Source of the DNA: a virus | Length of the DNA: 46,647 nucleotides | Virus record (IMG/VR): IMGVR_UViG_3300036820_000029 | Location: 1-46,647 of that record | Direction: 5' to 3' (one strand) | Shown here: positions 4,577 through 11,328 of the stretch, piece after piece | How positions within the stretch are numbered: position 1 is the first letter of the stretch | Layout: each line of letters starts with the position of its first letter | Notes under the pieces: model-generated | Databases searched by the model: none | The model's input: the letters and a program-made list of their open reading frames with translations, nothing else | Told to the model about the DNA's origin: nothing | Translations under genes and position numbers: made by a program

Positions 4577-5610
4577 GCGCTGACACCAGTGTTCTGTGTT
4601 CTGTGTTCTGTGTTCTCCGGAATCTGGTACCCACGCACGCCGTTGCTGGTCTGCGTCTCCACGCCGACCTGTCGCAGCAGGCCAGCGATCTCTATGTCAC
4701 CGATCCTGCCAGGCATGAAGTCGAACCCCTGGATACCGGCCGACCGAATCTCATCACTGGTCACACGCATGCCCGGCAGTGCGGCTGTAAGAGCCGTGAG
4801 GAGCATTTCAGCTCGCGAGGGTAGCGGGCTAGCACTCAGACCTGTGAAGATCTCCAGTTCAGCCTCAAGCCACTGATCAGCGAACCCGCCTACGACGGCG
4901 ACCGCGTACATCGGCGCGTACTTGAGCTGGTGCCGAGGGTCACGATCCTTACCTAGCAGCGGAGCGATTACCGGCGTCCGCTTGAGCACCTTCTGAGCGT
5001 CGCCCGACTTGAGCCACTCGCCTACGTCTTTGCCAGCACGCGCCATGGTGGTCTCATGGAGTACCGACACCCACGTGTCTACCGGTAGTGCCTTCTTGAG
5101 CACGATCGTGCACGAACGGTCGGCGAGCGTGTCGTAAGCCCTGCCGATGCCCGCTGTGGCCATGGCGTTGTAGACAGGCATGATGACGGACTTGCCCGAA
5201 CGCGTCGCCATCACGGTGCCGTTCTGTGCGTAGCCAGCATTGAGGATCGCTACTAGCTCAGCACTAGCACCCCTCGCCCTGCCCATCGTCCCGAAGAGCA
5301 AGTCACGCTCGTCAAGCCCGATGATTGAGTTGGGATACTCATCGATCCAGTTCTTGACGCTGCTCTGTGTCGTGTAGGCCACCGTGATGCTTTCCGGGCA
5401 CAGCGCGAGTGTTGATTCCATCGCGACTGTCTTCCCGCAGCCCTTCTCGATGGCTGCCAGGTCGAGGCGCGCGAACGCCGGGTAGTGCTTGAATATGTTG
5501 GTTGCTGCCGCCCACGTAGCCAGCATGATCTGCTGTGAGCGTGAGACAGTGACGAAGTTGCCAAGCAGGTCGTAGGACAGACCTAGCTCGCTAGCTTCGA
5601 TGTCAGACAT
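4573..5610 (-). CDS. DUF3631-like P-loop ATPase, 345 aa
   Basis: A Walker A motif AIEKGCGKT (about 53-61), a Walker B-like IIGLDE (about 96-101) and a later block NGTVMATR ... AGIGRAYDTLADRS (about 131-166) match the DUF3631 group of phage ATPases thought to act as helicases or helicase loaders. It is probably cytoplasmic and DNA-acting. It is separate from the primase-helicase, so the phage may have two DNA-dependent ATPases. The start, ATG 5610, overlaps the upstream gene. The extreme C-terminus is encoded by a 7-bp tandem repeat (4588-4615), so that end may vary between isolates. Confidence 0.8.
   Translation of the reverse strand: MSDIEASELGLSYDLLGNFVTVSRSQQIMLATWAAATNIFKHYPAFARLDLAAIEKGCGKTVAMESTLALCPESITVAYTTQSSVKNWIDEYPNSIIGLDERDLLFGTMGRARGASAELVAILNAGYAQNGTVMATRSGKSVIMPVYNAMATAGIGRAYDTLADRSCTIVLKKALPVDTWVSVLHETTMARAGKDVGEWLKSGDAQKVLKRTPVIAPLLGKDRDPRHQLKYAPMYAVAVVGGFADQWLEAELEIFTGLSASPLPSRAEMLLTALTAALPGMRVTSDEIRSAGIQGFDFMPGRIGDIEIAGLLRQVGVETQTSNGVRGYQIPENTEHRTQNTGVSA
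4588..4615 (-). repeat. heptanucleotide tandem repeat in a coding end
   Basis: About four copies of a 7-bp unit (TGTGTTC on the plus strand) lie at 4588-4615 in the last codons of the DUF3631-like gene. Because 7 is not a multiple of 3, each gain or loss of a unit changes the C-terminal frame. Confidence 0.8.
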
Positions 5611-5728
5611 CGTCTATGTTCCTTCCCGTGTCGCGAACGATGTCCGCGATGTTGTCGAGCGTGTCAGCGTTCCACTCCACCGCGTTCATGATTGCGGTGA
5701 TGTGATCCATGGCTTGCGTGTCGTTCAT
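5603..5728 (-). CDS. small acidic protein, 41 aa
   Basis: ATG 5728 overlaps the end of the 5725 gene, and its stop overlaps the start of the DUF3631-like gene. The product is helical (MNDTQAMDHITAIMNAVEWN start). Its place between two larger genes and both overlaps support translation. Function unknown. Confidence 0.6.
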   Translation of the reverse strand: MNDTQAMDHITAIMNAVEWNADTLDNIADIVRDTGRNIDDV

Positions 5729-6270
5729 GCTGCGAACCTTTCCGAGAGTGCGACGTTCCTGTGAGCCACCCACGTGACCGCTTGCAGCTCTGACACCGGC
5801 CGTCCGATGATCTTCGCAGCTTCAAAGTACGCCGACGCAATCTCCCTGTACAGCTTGGTACCGATCTGGGCAGTTGCGCGGCCCAGAGCGATACCGGCCG
5901 CATGACGGTCGATCGTGACGTGTTCCGTCGTGGTCGGGTTGACGATGCTGTGATAGAAGTGCCAGGTCTTCTTGCCACGCGGCAGCACGGTGTCAGGATC
6001 GGCACCTGTCATGCACTGCCTAGCTTTCCAGATGGCGTTGTACACCTGACCGTGGAAGTGGTCTGCGTAGGCGTCACGAGCTAGCTGAACGTTGCGATCC
6101 CACTGAATCTGCGGTGACAGCGATGCGATCACACCAGCACCCGCGACGTACTCACCAGCCAACTCGTATGCGAGTTCACGAGCGTTGGGATACCACACAG
6201 CGCCTTCTGCCACTTCCCTACCACTCGCCTTGCTGTACGCGGTCAGAATCCGCCGCACCGTGTCTCTCAC
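5725..6270 (-). CDS. conserved phage protein, possible HhH-GPD-like fold (DUF7178-like), 181 aa
   Basis: The start is GTG 6270, overlapping the upstream stop as GTGA. The blocks VIASLSPQIQWDRN, KARQCMTGADPD and TTEHVTIDRHAAGIALG are those I associate with the phage family DUF7178. Their order recalls helix-hairpin-helix DNA glycosylases (a repeated N-W-G/GADP block and a VxxDRH near the catalytic Asp), but that resemblance is an inference. If correct, it would act on modified or damaged bases. Confidence 0.6.
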   Translation of the reverse strand: MRDTVRRILTAYSKASGREVAEGAVWYPNARELAYELAGEYVAGAGVIASLSPQIQWDRNVQLARDAYADHFHGQVYNAIWKARQCMTGADPDTVLPRGKKTWHFYHSIVNPTTTEHVTIDRHAAGIALGRATAQIGTKLYREIASAYFEAAKIIGRPVSELQAVTWVAHRNVALSERFAA

Positions 6271-6731
6271 ACGAACACCATGTCATCACCGATGCGGACG
6301 ATGCCCACCGCTTGCTGCTTGAGTGCTAGACGCACCGACTGTGCGGTTGCACGAACGCGTGACTCGGTTCCGGTCAGCGTCACGATCACACTCGACTCGC
6401 TCCTGCCTTCCCACGCTCCCACGGTGTAGGCGATCGTGTAGCCGACGTGGAACTCGTCAAGCACACGACGCATCTTGCGGTGGTCGATCGTGCCGGTTTC
6501 GTTGTCCGATCCGATGTACAGGTTCCACGTACCGGCGCTGTTGTCAGCCTCGATCTCACCGTTGTGGAGCGCGACCACGTCAGCTTCGATGTCAGCGTCG
6601 TAGTCGCCGTACACCGCGTACACACCGGCCTCGATGTCAGCGTTCCGGTCACGTGTGGTGCGTTCGGCACGGTATAGCTGGTAGTCACGTGCCTGCTGAC
6701 GCCAGCGATCCAGGATTTCCAGGCTGTTCAT
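6267..6731 (-). CDS. conserved hypothetical protein, 154 aa
   Basis: ATG 6731 is preceded by AAGGAGCATC; the longer upstream frame is the shadow of other genes. The N-terminus is helical and basic (MNSLEILDRWRQQARDYQLYR), the middle is acidic with repeated A-D-I-E-A blocks, and the C-terminus looks alpha/beta. I do not recognise a family. It sits in a run of overlapping leftward genes. Confidence 0.65.
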   Translation of the reverse strand: MNSLEILDRWRQQARDYQLYRAERTTRDRNADIEAGVYAVYGDYDADIEADVVALHNGEIEADNSAGTWNLYIGSDNETGTIDHRKMRRVLDEFHVGYTIAYTVGAWEGRSESSVIVTLTGTESRVRATAQSVRLALKQQAVGIVRIGDDMVFV

Positions 6732-6883
6732 ACGATGCTCCTTGCTGAGTCGATCTGCTCTGTGATGATCACGGACTCGATGTGGTGACTGTGCAGCCAC
6801 CTGACGCGGGCTTCCGCTTTCGCGAACGTGCTGAACACTCCTTCCACGGGCTGACTGGTTGAGGTGACCACGTAGATAGTCAT
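6728..6883 (-). CDS. small conserved phage protein, 51 aa
   Basis: ATG 6883 overlaps the stop of the upstream gene as ATGA. The pattern MTIYVVTSTSQP followed by FSTFAKAEARVRWL resembles small beta-alpha proteins common in actinophages. Probably cytoplasmic; function unknown. Confidence 0.65.
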   Translation of the reverse strand: MTIYVVTSTSQPVEGVFSTFAKAEARVRWLHSHHIESVIITEQIDSARSIV

Positions 6884-7080
6884 GACTGGTCTTCCACTGC
6901 CCACAAGCCGCACTGGTCAGAGCAGCTTTCGTCGCATCCGGCGTTGCCACGCAGGTACGTCTCCGTCTGACTCACCAGCTCAGCGACTTGCTCTGAGACT
7001 GCCGATTCGTAGCCAGCCAGGTAGCTGGCCGCTTGCTTGCTCACGGTGCGGTAGTAGGCCGCTCGCTTGTCCGCGTTCAT
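6880..7080 (-). CDS. small protein with cysteine cluster, 66 aa
   Basis: ATG 7080 overlaps the previous stop as ATGA. A helical N-terminal part (MNADKRAAYYRTVSKQAASYLAGYESAV is rich in Ala, Lys and Tyr) is followed by three cysteines in CDESCSDQC near the end, a possible metal or disulfide site. Function unknown. Confidence 0.65.
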   Translation of the reverse strand: MNADKRAAYYRTVSKQAASYLAGYESAVSEQVAELVSQTETYLRGNAGCDESCSDQCGLWAVEDQS

Positions 7081-7283
7081 GATCCGTTCTCCCTGTCACA
7101 GTCGTTCATGTAGATGTTACCGTCCGAGTAGACCTGCTCTGTGCAAGCCATGTTGTGGTAGGACACACGCTCACTGTACACCAGGTGCGCCTTCTGCTTG
7201 CCGCCCGCTTGCCCGACGAACGCAGCTACCGCCATCGCTATGACGACCACTAGCCCTACCAGCAAGACGAGTTTGCCCGACAC
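7077..7283 (-). CDS. single-pass membrane or secreted protein, 68 aa
   Basis: GTG 7283 starts a protein with one hydrophobic helix (about residues 4-24, KLVLLVGLVVVIAMAVAAFV) and a polar outer part with two cysteines (ACTEQ, NDCDRE). Type II membrane anchor or uncleaved signal peptide. A role in superinfection exclusion would fit its early position but is unproven. Confidence 0.65.
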   Translation of the reverse strand: MSGKLVLLVGLVVVIAMAVAAFVGQAGGKQKAHLVYSERVSYHNMACTEQVYSDGNIYMNDCDRENGS

Positions 7284-7297
7284 TGTCTGTCACACTC

Positions 7298-7495
7298 CTA
7301 GTTGATGTTGCCGCAGTGTTCACACACTGCATATCCGTTGTGGTTGATCCACTCAGTGATCTCGCCGTCGCACCATTCACATGCTGTCCACGACGGGGTG
7401 TACATGAGCGCTGAGACTGGCAGTCCTGTGTGGCCGGCACTATCCACGACTCCGGTTGTCTGCCTAACCGCTGTCACGATCTCTATGTGCCTCAC
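7298..7495 (-). CDS. small zinc-ribbon protein, 65 aa, first gene of the leftward early operon
   Basis: GTG 7495 is chosen because GGAGG stands just upstream and a promoter lies at 7516-7543. The C-terminus has two Cys-x2-Cys pairs (CEWC and CEHC) separated by about 18 residues, a zinc ribbon. As the promoter-proximal early gene it could be a regulator. Nothing more specific can be said. Confidence 0.6.
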   Translation of the reverse strand: MRHIEIVTAVRQTTGVVDSAGHTGLPVSALMYTPSWTACEWCDGEITEWINHNGYAVCEHCGNIN

Positions 7496-7515
7496 TGCGC
7501 TCACCTCCACTACCC

Positions 7516-7543
7516 ACACTACGCCGTCTGTCCCAGGTGTCAA
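7516..7543 (-). promoter_or_regulatory. promoter TTGACA-16-TAGTGT of the leftward early operon
   Basis: TTGACA (7543-7538), 16-bp spacer, TAGTGT (7521-7516). GGAGG and the GTG start at 7495 follow. It shares the 16-bp spacer with the promoters at 4576, 20957 and 45254. Confidence 0.7.
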
Positions 7544-8063
7544 ACGCTGCGGCCATCTGTCTCTGTGGCGTGCGTCACACACCTAGCTGACACTGAGCTC
7601 GTCGGCCGCGTTCTTTGACACGCATTCGCCGTCGTGCAACTCGCTCGCATGCACGCGCTGTCACCGGCTGTTCGATGCTCATGGGATGCTACTCTGCCGG
7701 ACAGTAGCACCTGGGGTTGTTCGGTCAGTGGCGCGAGAGGGAACCTTAGGAGTAGCTTGCGGATTGCGCGGCGCCCGGCCTGCTGCTGTTCGCGAGCGGG
7801 CTGTGGGTCACTTTGAGCCCTTTGCATCCCGGAAAATATAGAATCTGGAATCTGCCCCTAAGCACGCGCATGGTCGAGTGTGGGCCACCCCCGGATACTG
7901 ACGCTCCTCGACCGTGACAGAGAGTGACCGGCTTCCCAAGCTCTTACACTAGTTCTCGTTACCGTTTTTGTATATTGTTGTTAAGGGTTGACAAGGAAGT
8001 ACAAGATGGAGTAACGGGAGGGGTGTACGAGCTAGGCAACTCGGTCACCCCTCGTAATCGGGC
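7544..8063. other. non-coding intergenic region between divergent early and late operons
   Basis: About 520 bp without a convincing gene; the open frames here have unlikely composition and no ribosome sites. It holds a hairpin TGCTACT...AGTAGCA (7687-7693 with 7703-7709), a small AT-rich patch with a repeated GAATCTG (7843-7856), a 7-bp stem GGTCGAG/CTCGACC (7872-7878 with 7907-7913) and the 58-bp inverted repeat copy B. It is a candidate for a replication origin or the main transcription control region. Confidence 0.6.
7939..7996 (+). repeat. 58-bp inverted repeat, copy B
   Basis: This block matches the reverse complement of 1143-1200 with three mismatches, all in the first third of the block. 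It ends in GGGTTGACAAGG, so a perfect -35 hexamer (7988-7993) points at the rightward operon, but no good -10 box follows at 15-19 bp. Confidence 0.9.
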
Positions 8064-8092
8064 TTGTGTGTCGTTCGGTGCTGTGGTATAGT
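8064..8092 (+). promoter_or_regulatory. leaderless promoter TTGTGT-17-TATAGT of the rightward operon
   Basis: TTGTGT (8064-8069), a 17-bp spacer ending in TGG, TATAGT (8087-8092), six bases, then ATG 8099. This should open the rightward transcript that leads into the terminase and structural genes. Confidence 0.75.
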
Positions 8093-8098
8093 GGGAGC

Positions 8099-8341
8099 AT
8101 GATGAAACTTCCAGCAGGAACCAGCAAGTCAGCTTGCGGCTGCTCGGGCTGCGGCAGGGTCTTTTCCAGCCTCACCCTGTTCGACCGGCACCAGGACTGG
8201 GACTACGATGCCCCGGCCGCCCTCTCCTGTAAGACCCCAGAGTCCCTGGGACTGGTACTTGGGCCGAACTCTACGTGGTGGACGCCTGAGGGCCTTAAAA
8301 ACTCTAAGGAGCGCACTGCCAGGATGCGGGCCGGACTGTGA
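8099..8341 (+). CDS. FDXHR-type putative zinc-binding protein, 80 aa
   Basis: ATG 8099 (an ATG also at 8102) is leaderless. CGCSGCGRVFSSLTLFDRHQ shows the paired cysteines, the RVF(S) turn and the F-D-x-H signature of this small actinophage/actinobacterial zinc protein family; a further Cys and the WWTPEGL end are also typical. Function of the family is not established. It heads a run of five small overlapping genes. Confidence 0.85.
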   Translation: MMKLPAGTSKSACGCSGCGRVFSSLTLFDRHQDWDYDAPAALSCKTPESLGLVLGPNSTWWTPEGLKNSKERTARMRAGL

Positions 8342-8484
8342 GGAACTTCCGGGTATGCGAGGTATGCGACCAGGAGCACCTGAGGTGGGTGTCATGCCCG
8401 GTTTACCTTGAGCTGAACCACTGTGTCCTGTTCGCGGCCAAAGAGGGCGCAGACGCCCTGAAGTTCCTGGTGAGGGCAGAATGA
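8338..8484 (+). CDS. small cysteine-containing protein, 48 aa
   Basis: GTG 8338 overlaps the previous stop as GTGA, and the stop overlaps the next ATG as ATGA. Cys-x2-Cys near the N-terminus (VCEVCDQEH) and two later cysteines suggest zinc binding. Unknown function. Confidence 0.6.
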   Translation: MRNFRVCEVCDQEHLRWVSCPVYLELNHCVLFAAKEGADALKFLVRAE

Positions 8485-8612
8485 ACGAGTACCCCAGCAA
8501 CGAGTACCCCTGCACCGGCTGCAAGGAGCCTGACTCTGCGGAGTCGTGGGGTTGGTGTGAGGTGTGCTCCATGATCGTGGGAGCCACCACGTACGCGAAA
8601 GGGTCGGCATGA
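8481..8612 (+). CDS. small zinc-ribbon protein, 43 aa
   Basis: ATG 8481 overlaps the preceding stop (ATGA). Two Cys-x2-Cys pairs, CTGC and CEVC, about 16 residues apart, make a minimal zinc ribbon. N-terminal NEYPSNEYP is a short internal repeat. Unknown function. Confidence 0.6.
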   Translation: MNEYPSNEYPCTGCKEPDSAESWGWCEVCSMIVGATTYAKGSA

Positions 8613-8734
8613 TGGAGTGCTGTGGCTGCAATCACCCTATCGAGAGTACTCACCCGTTCTGGTGTGAGACCTGCCTGCCTCTGGTCAACGCCACCTGGCT
8701 GGCCAGGGACGGCTTCGAAACTGGAGGAAACTGA
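8609..8734 (+). CDS. small zinc-ribbon protein, 41 aa
   Basis: ATG 8609 overlaps the previous stop as ATGA. CCGC and CETC pairs resemble the gene just upstream, so the two may have arisen by duplication. The stop shares a base with the next ATG (TGATG). Unknown function. Confidence 0.6.
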   Translation: MMECCGCNHPIESTHPFWCETCLPLVNATWLARDGFETGGN

Positions 8735-8910
8735 TGAGTTACGTGTACAGGGATGAGCATGATGTACCCACACCGTCGAAGAGCTCGTACCGTCCCGACG
8801 CTATGACCGATCGGGTAGTCCGGAAGCAGGAGATCAGGGAGCTGTGCAGGTCAGGGGGCCTGTCGGAGGCTGAGAAGCTGGATCTGCTGCATGAGTACCT
8901 GACCCTGTAA
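8734..8910 (+). CDS. small protein, 58 aa
   Basis: ATG 8734 is joined to the previous gene by TGATG, with GGAGG a few bases upstream. The product is charged, with a C-terminal helix (SEAEKLDLLHEYLTL). It is the last small gene before the tRNA-like region. Unknown function. Confidence 0.6.
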   Translation: MSYVYRDEHDVPTPSKSSYRPDAMTDRVVRKQEIRELCRSGGLSEAEKLDLLHEYLTL

Positions 8911-8930
8911 ACTTGATGAGTGCAGTTTGG

Positions 8931-8951
8931 GAGGGTAGTTTCAGTACCCTC
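8931..8951 (+). other. stem-loop before the tRNA region
   Basis: GAGGGTA (8931-8937) and TACCCTC (8945-8951) form a 7-bp stem with a 7-nt loop, 20 bp after the stop of the 8734 gene. It may be a weak terminator or processing site. The arms resemble those of the early-region palindromes. Confidence 0.45.
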
Positions 8952-9022
8952 GATTATGGGTGGCAGCCAGGGGGTTTGGAGGGCTGCTGTGTCCAGGCGC
9001 AAGCTGGCCTAGCCTGGACCAT

Positions 9023-9083
9023 GGAGACACTGATGGTGGGGACTGCCTGAGGGCGGTGTGGAGTTCGACTCTCCTCTGTCTCC
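9023..9083 (+). tRNA. tRNA-like element, truncated (61 nt)
   Basis: A perfect 7-bp acceptor-like stem (GGAGACA 9023-9029 with TGTCTCC 9077-9083) and a T arm (GGAG, loop TTCGACT, CTCC at 9060-9074) are clear. A stem ACTGC/GCGGT with a 6-nt loop sits where the anticodon arm should be, and there is no room for a normal D arm. It is 61 nt long and lies 4 bases before tRNA-Met. It could be a decayed tRNA or a tRNA-like signal. I cannot assign an anticodon. Confidence 0.4.
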
Positions 9084-9087
9084 CCGT

Positions 9088-9159
9088 TGCGGAGTGGCGC
9101 AGTGGCAGCGCGACGGCCTCATAAGCCGAAGGTCACGGGTTCGAGTCCCGTCTCCGCTA
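9088..9159 (+). tRNA. tRNA-Met (CAT)
   Basis: A cloverleaf can be drawn with acceptor 9088-9094/9152-9158, D stem GCGC, anticodon loop CTCATAA (CAT), variable AGGTC and a perfect T arm ACGGG-TTCGAGT-CCCGT. Position 1:72 is a T-T mismatch and the first anticodon-stem pair is A-A. The anticodon stem lacks the three G-C pairs typical of initiators, so it reads as an elongator despite the open first pair. CCA is not encoded. Confidence 0.85.
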
Positions 9160-9174
9160 CTTGAGAGGGTGATC

Positions 9175-9747
9175 ATGGGACGAGCACGTCTGAAGCTGGA
9201 ACCGAAAGCACCCCAGTGCAAGGCAACCGGCCGCTCCGGCGATCGGTGTAAGAACTTCGCCATCAGGGGCGCTGTGGTCTGCCGGATGCACGGCGGGTCC
9301 ACCAAAGCTGTGAAGGCTAAAGCTGCTGACCGGGTCGAGAAGGCCGTTGCCGAAGCCAAGATCTCGAGGTTTTTGCAGCAGCATCAGGTCGAGCCGGTGG
9401 AGAACCCCCTCGAAGCCCTGAAGGAACTAGCTGGAGAGATCGTCGCGGTCAAGAACTGGCTGCGCGACCAGGTAACGAACCTGTCACATGAGTCATCGGT
9501 ACAGGGTGACCAGATCTCCAGCGTGATGCAGCTCTACTCGAACTTCCTCGACAAGAGTGACCGGACCCTGACGAACATCGCCAAGCTGAACATTGACGAG
9601 CGGCTCAGCCGGATCTCGCAGGTGCAGGCTCAGGTGATGGTTCTCGTGTTCGCTGAGGCACTTCAGAAGGTCATGGGCTCAGACCAGGCCAAGCAGACGC
9701 AGGCGAAGGTCGTTATCGGCGAGCTTCTTCAGCGGTACGATCGATAA
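9175..9747 (+). CDS. terminase small subunit-like protein, 190 aa
   Basis: ATG 9175 follows GAGAGGGTGATC. The N-terminus has Cys-x9-Cys followed by CRMHGG, the zinc-like C...C-x2-HGG motif I associate with small terminase subunits or HGG-motif proteins of actinophages. A long helical C-terminus could drive oligomerisation. It lies directly upstream of the large terminase, with only a leftward small gene between. It would recognise phage DNA for packaging. Confidence 0.7.
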   Translation: MGRARLKLEPKAPQCKATGRSGDRCKNFAIRGAVVCRMHGGSTKAVKAKAADRVEKAVAEAKISRFLQQHQVEPVENPLEALKELAGEIVAVKNWLRDQVTNLSHESSVQGDQISSVMQLYSNFLDKSDRTLTNIAKLNIDERLSRISQVQAQVMVLVFAEALQKVMGSDQAKQTQAKVVIGELLQRYDR

Positions 9748-9847
9748 CCGCCAGCAGCCTGTCCATGTTGCTGATCCGGAGCGCACTCGGAAGCTTTTCA
9801 GCGGTGTCGAGGGTTATTTCCCAGATCCATACTTCAGCAGAGGTCAT
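9713..9847 (-). CDS. small leftward protein, 44 aa, antisense between terminase genes
   Basis: ATG 9847 stands 6 nt after the extended -10 TGC-TACACT (9862-9854), whose first base is the first base of the large-terminase ATG on the other strand. TTGCGA lies 17 bp further up. The product (MTSAEVWIWEITLDTAEKL start) looks like an ordinary small protein. It overlaps the end of the small terminase by 35 bp. Its own promoter against the late direction marks it as a moron-like insertion. Function unknown. Confidence 0.65.
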   Translation of the reverse strand: MTSAEVWIWEITLDTAEKLPSALRISNMDRLLAVIDRTAEEARR

Positions 9848-9853
9848 GATAGG

Positions 9854-9862
9854 AGTGTAGCA
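9854..9862 (-). promoter_or_regulatory. leaderless extended -10 promoter
   Basis: TGC-TACACT, six bases (CCTATC), ATG 9847, on the minus strand. A TTGCGA box lies 17 bp upstream inside the large-terminase gene. Confidence 0.65.
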
Positions 9863-11328
9863 TGCCCAGCGCGTATTCGCAAGCGGGCTCTATGCTCCAG
9901 CCTAAGGGGTACCAGGATCCCGAGAAGTGGATCAAGGAACGCCTCAACGGCGACATCTGGTCCAAGCAGCGCGAGATCATGGAGTCCGTCCGTGACAACC
10001 GTAAGACGGCTGTACGAAGCTGCCATAGTGCGGGCAAGTCCCATATTGCTGCGGCAACGGCCTGCTGGTGGATTGACTCGCACGATCCTGGGGAAGCTTT
10101 TGTTGTCACCACCGCTCCCACCTTCCCGCAGGTAAGGGCGATCCTCTGGCGGTATATGAACCGGATGCACAAGTCGGCCAAGCTGGTCGGGACTATGCAT
10201 CAGACAGAGTGGTCTCTCGGCGGCGAGCTCGTCGCGTTCGGCCGTAAGCCCTCTGACTACAGCGAATCCGCGTTCCAGGGTATCCACGCCCCTAAGGTGC
10301 TGGTCATCCTGGATGAGGCTTGTGGTGTCCCCGAGACGCTGTGGGTCGGTGCGGAAGTCATCACCACGACTCCGGGGTGCCGGATCCTGGCTATCGGGAA
10401 CCCCGACGTTCCCGGTACCCCGTTTGAGCGTGCCTGTGAGAACTGGCACTCCATCAAGATCGATGCCTACAGCACCCCGAACTTCACCGGCGAGGATGTG
10501 CCGCCTAAGGTCGCGGACCAGCTCATCAGCCCTGAATGGGTCGATGAGAAGCGTCTCGACTGGGGTGAGGACAACCCGCTGTTCCAGGCTAAGATCCTGG
10601 CTGAGTTTCCCAGGGATGCCAAAGATGCGGTGGTACGAGGATCAGACGTGGCCCGATGCCAAATCCCTCGAGACCTGGTCTACGGCCCCGGAGAACTACT
10701 GCCTGTCGAACTCGGAGTTGATGTCGGCGGCGGAGGAGATGACACGGTCATACGTGAGCGTCGTGGTCCTGTCGCTGGGCGAGAATGGGTTCTATCTACT
10801 GACCGCCCCGAGCTCATTGCACCTGCCGTAATCCGGGCGATCGAGAAGACGGGCGCCACAGCCTGCAAGATCGACTCCATCGGCGTAGGTGCCGGACTCC
10901 TCGGTGAACTGAGGAACCGTGCGGACGCGAAGGGCTGCCGGATGGTGGGGGTCAAAGCCTCCAACAAGCCGAGCCGCTCCGAGTTTGCCAACACCCGTGC
11001 AGAGTACTGGTGGATGGCCCGGACACTCTCAGAGACCGGTGGCTGGGACCTCAGCCAGATGGAGAACGCTGACAACACGGTGGCCCAGCTCTGCAATCCT
11101 CGGTACTCCCTGAACCTCGCAGGCAAGATCCTGATCGAGAAGAAGGAAGACATCAAGGAGAGGCTCGGGCGATCCCCCGACAACGCCGAAGCCTTGATCC
11201 TCGCATACTTCATACCGGGCCACGACCTGGATGAGTGGTTTGCGGTCAGAAACGGGCGTCAGACTCAGACTTACGGTTCGACGTCTTCAGTCGAGCAGAC
11301 CTTGAGGCCGCACGGGATTCCGGCGTAG
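9862..11328 (+). CDS. terminase large subunit, 488 aa
   Basis: This is the packaging motor and nuclease. Walker A SCHSAGKS (53-60), Walker B VLVILDEA (D151-E152) and motif III GNPDVPGTP (179-187) form the ATPase. The RNase H-like nuclease has GVDVGGGGDD (D287), CKIDSIG (D338) and RSPDNAEAL (D440). ATG 9862 has GGAG 6 bases upstream. Length and motif order are normal. The 3' end overlaps a convergent small gene (11246-11617). Confidence 0.95.
   Translation: MPSAYSQAGSMLQPKGYQDPEKWIKERLNGDIWSKQREIMESVRDNRKTAVRSCHSAGKSHIAAATACWWIDSHDPGEAFVVTTAPTFPQVRAILWRYMNRMHKSAKLVGTMHQTEWSLGGELVAFGRKPSDYSESAFQGIHAPKVLVILDEACGVPETLWVGAEVITTTPGCRILAIGNPDVPGTPFERACENWHSIKIDAYSTPNFTGEDVPPKVADQLISPEWVDEKRLDWGEDNPLFQAKILAEFPRDAKDAVVRGSDVARCQIPRDLVYGPGELLPVELGVDVGGGGDDTVIRERRGPVAGREWVLSTDRPELIAPAVIRAIEKTGATACKIDSIGVGAGLLGELRNRADAKGCRMVGVKASNKPSRSEFANTRAEYWWMARTLSETGGWDLSQMENADNTVAQLCNPRYSLNLAGKILIEKKEDIKERLGRSPDNAEALILAYFIPGHDLDEWFAVRNGRQTQTYGSTSSVEQTLRPHGIPA

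Noticed and set aside
7540-7827. Leftward 95-codon and rightward 60-codon frames in the control region
   Set aside because: Arg/Ser/Cys-rich, low-quality composition, no ribosome sites, and they cover promoter and hairpin sequence. Treated as non-coding.
7988-8016. TTGACA in repeat copy B as a promoter of the rightward genes
   Set aside because: No acceptable -10 box at 15-19 bp; the promoter at 8064-8092 is much better.
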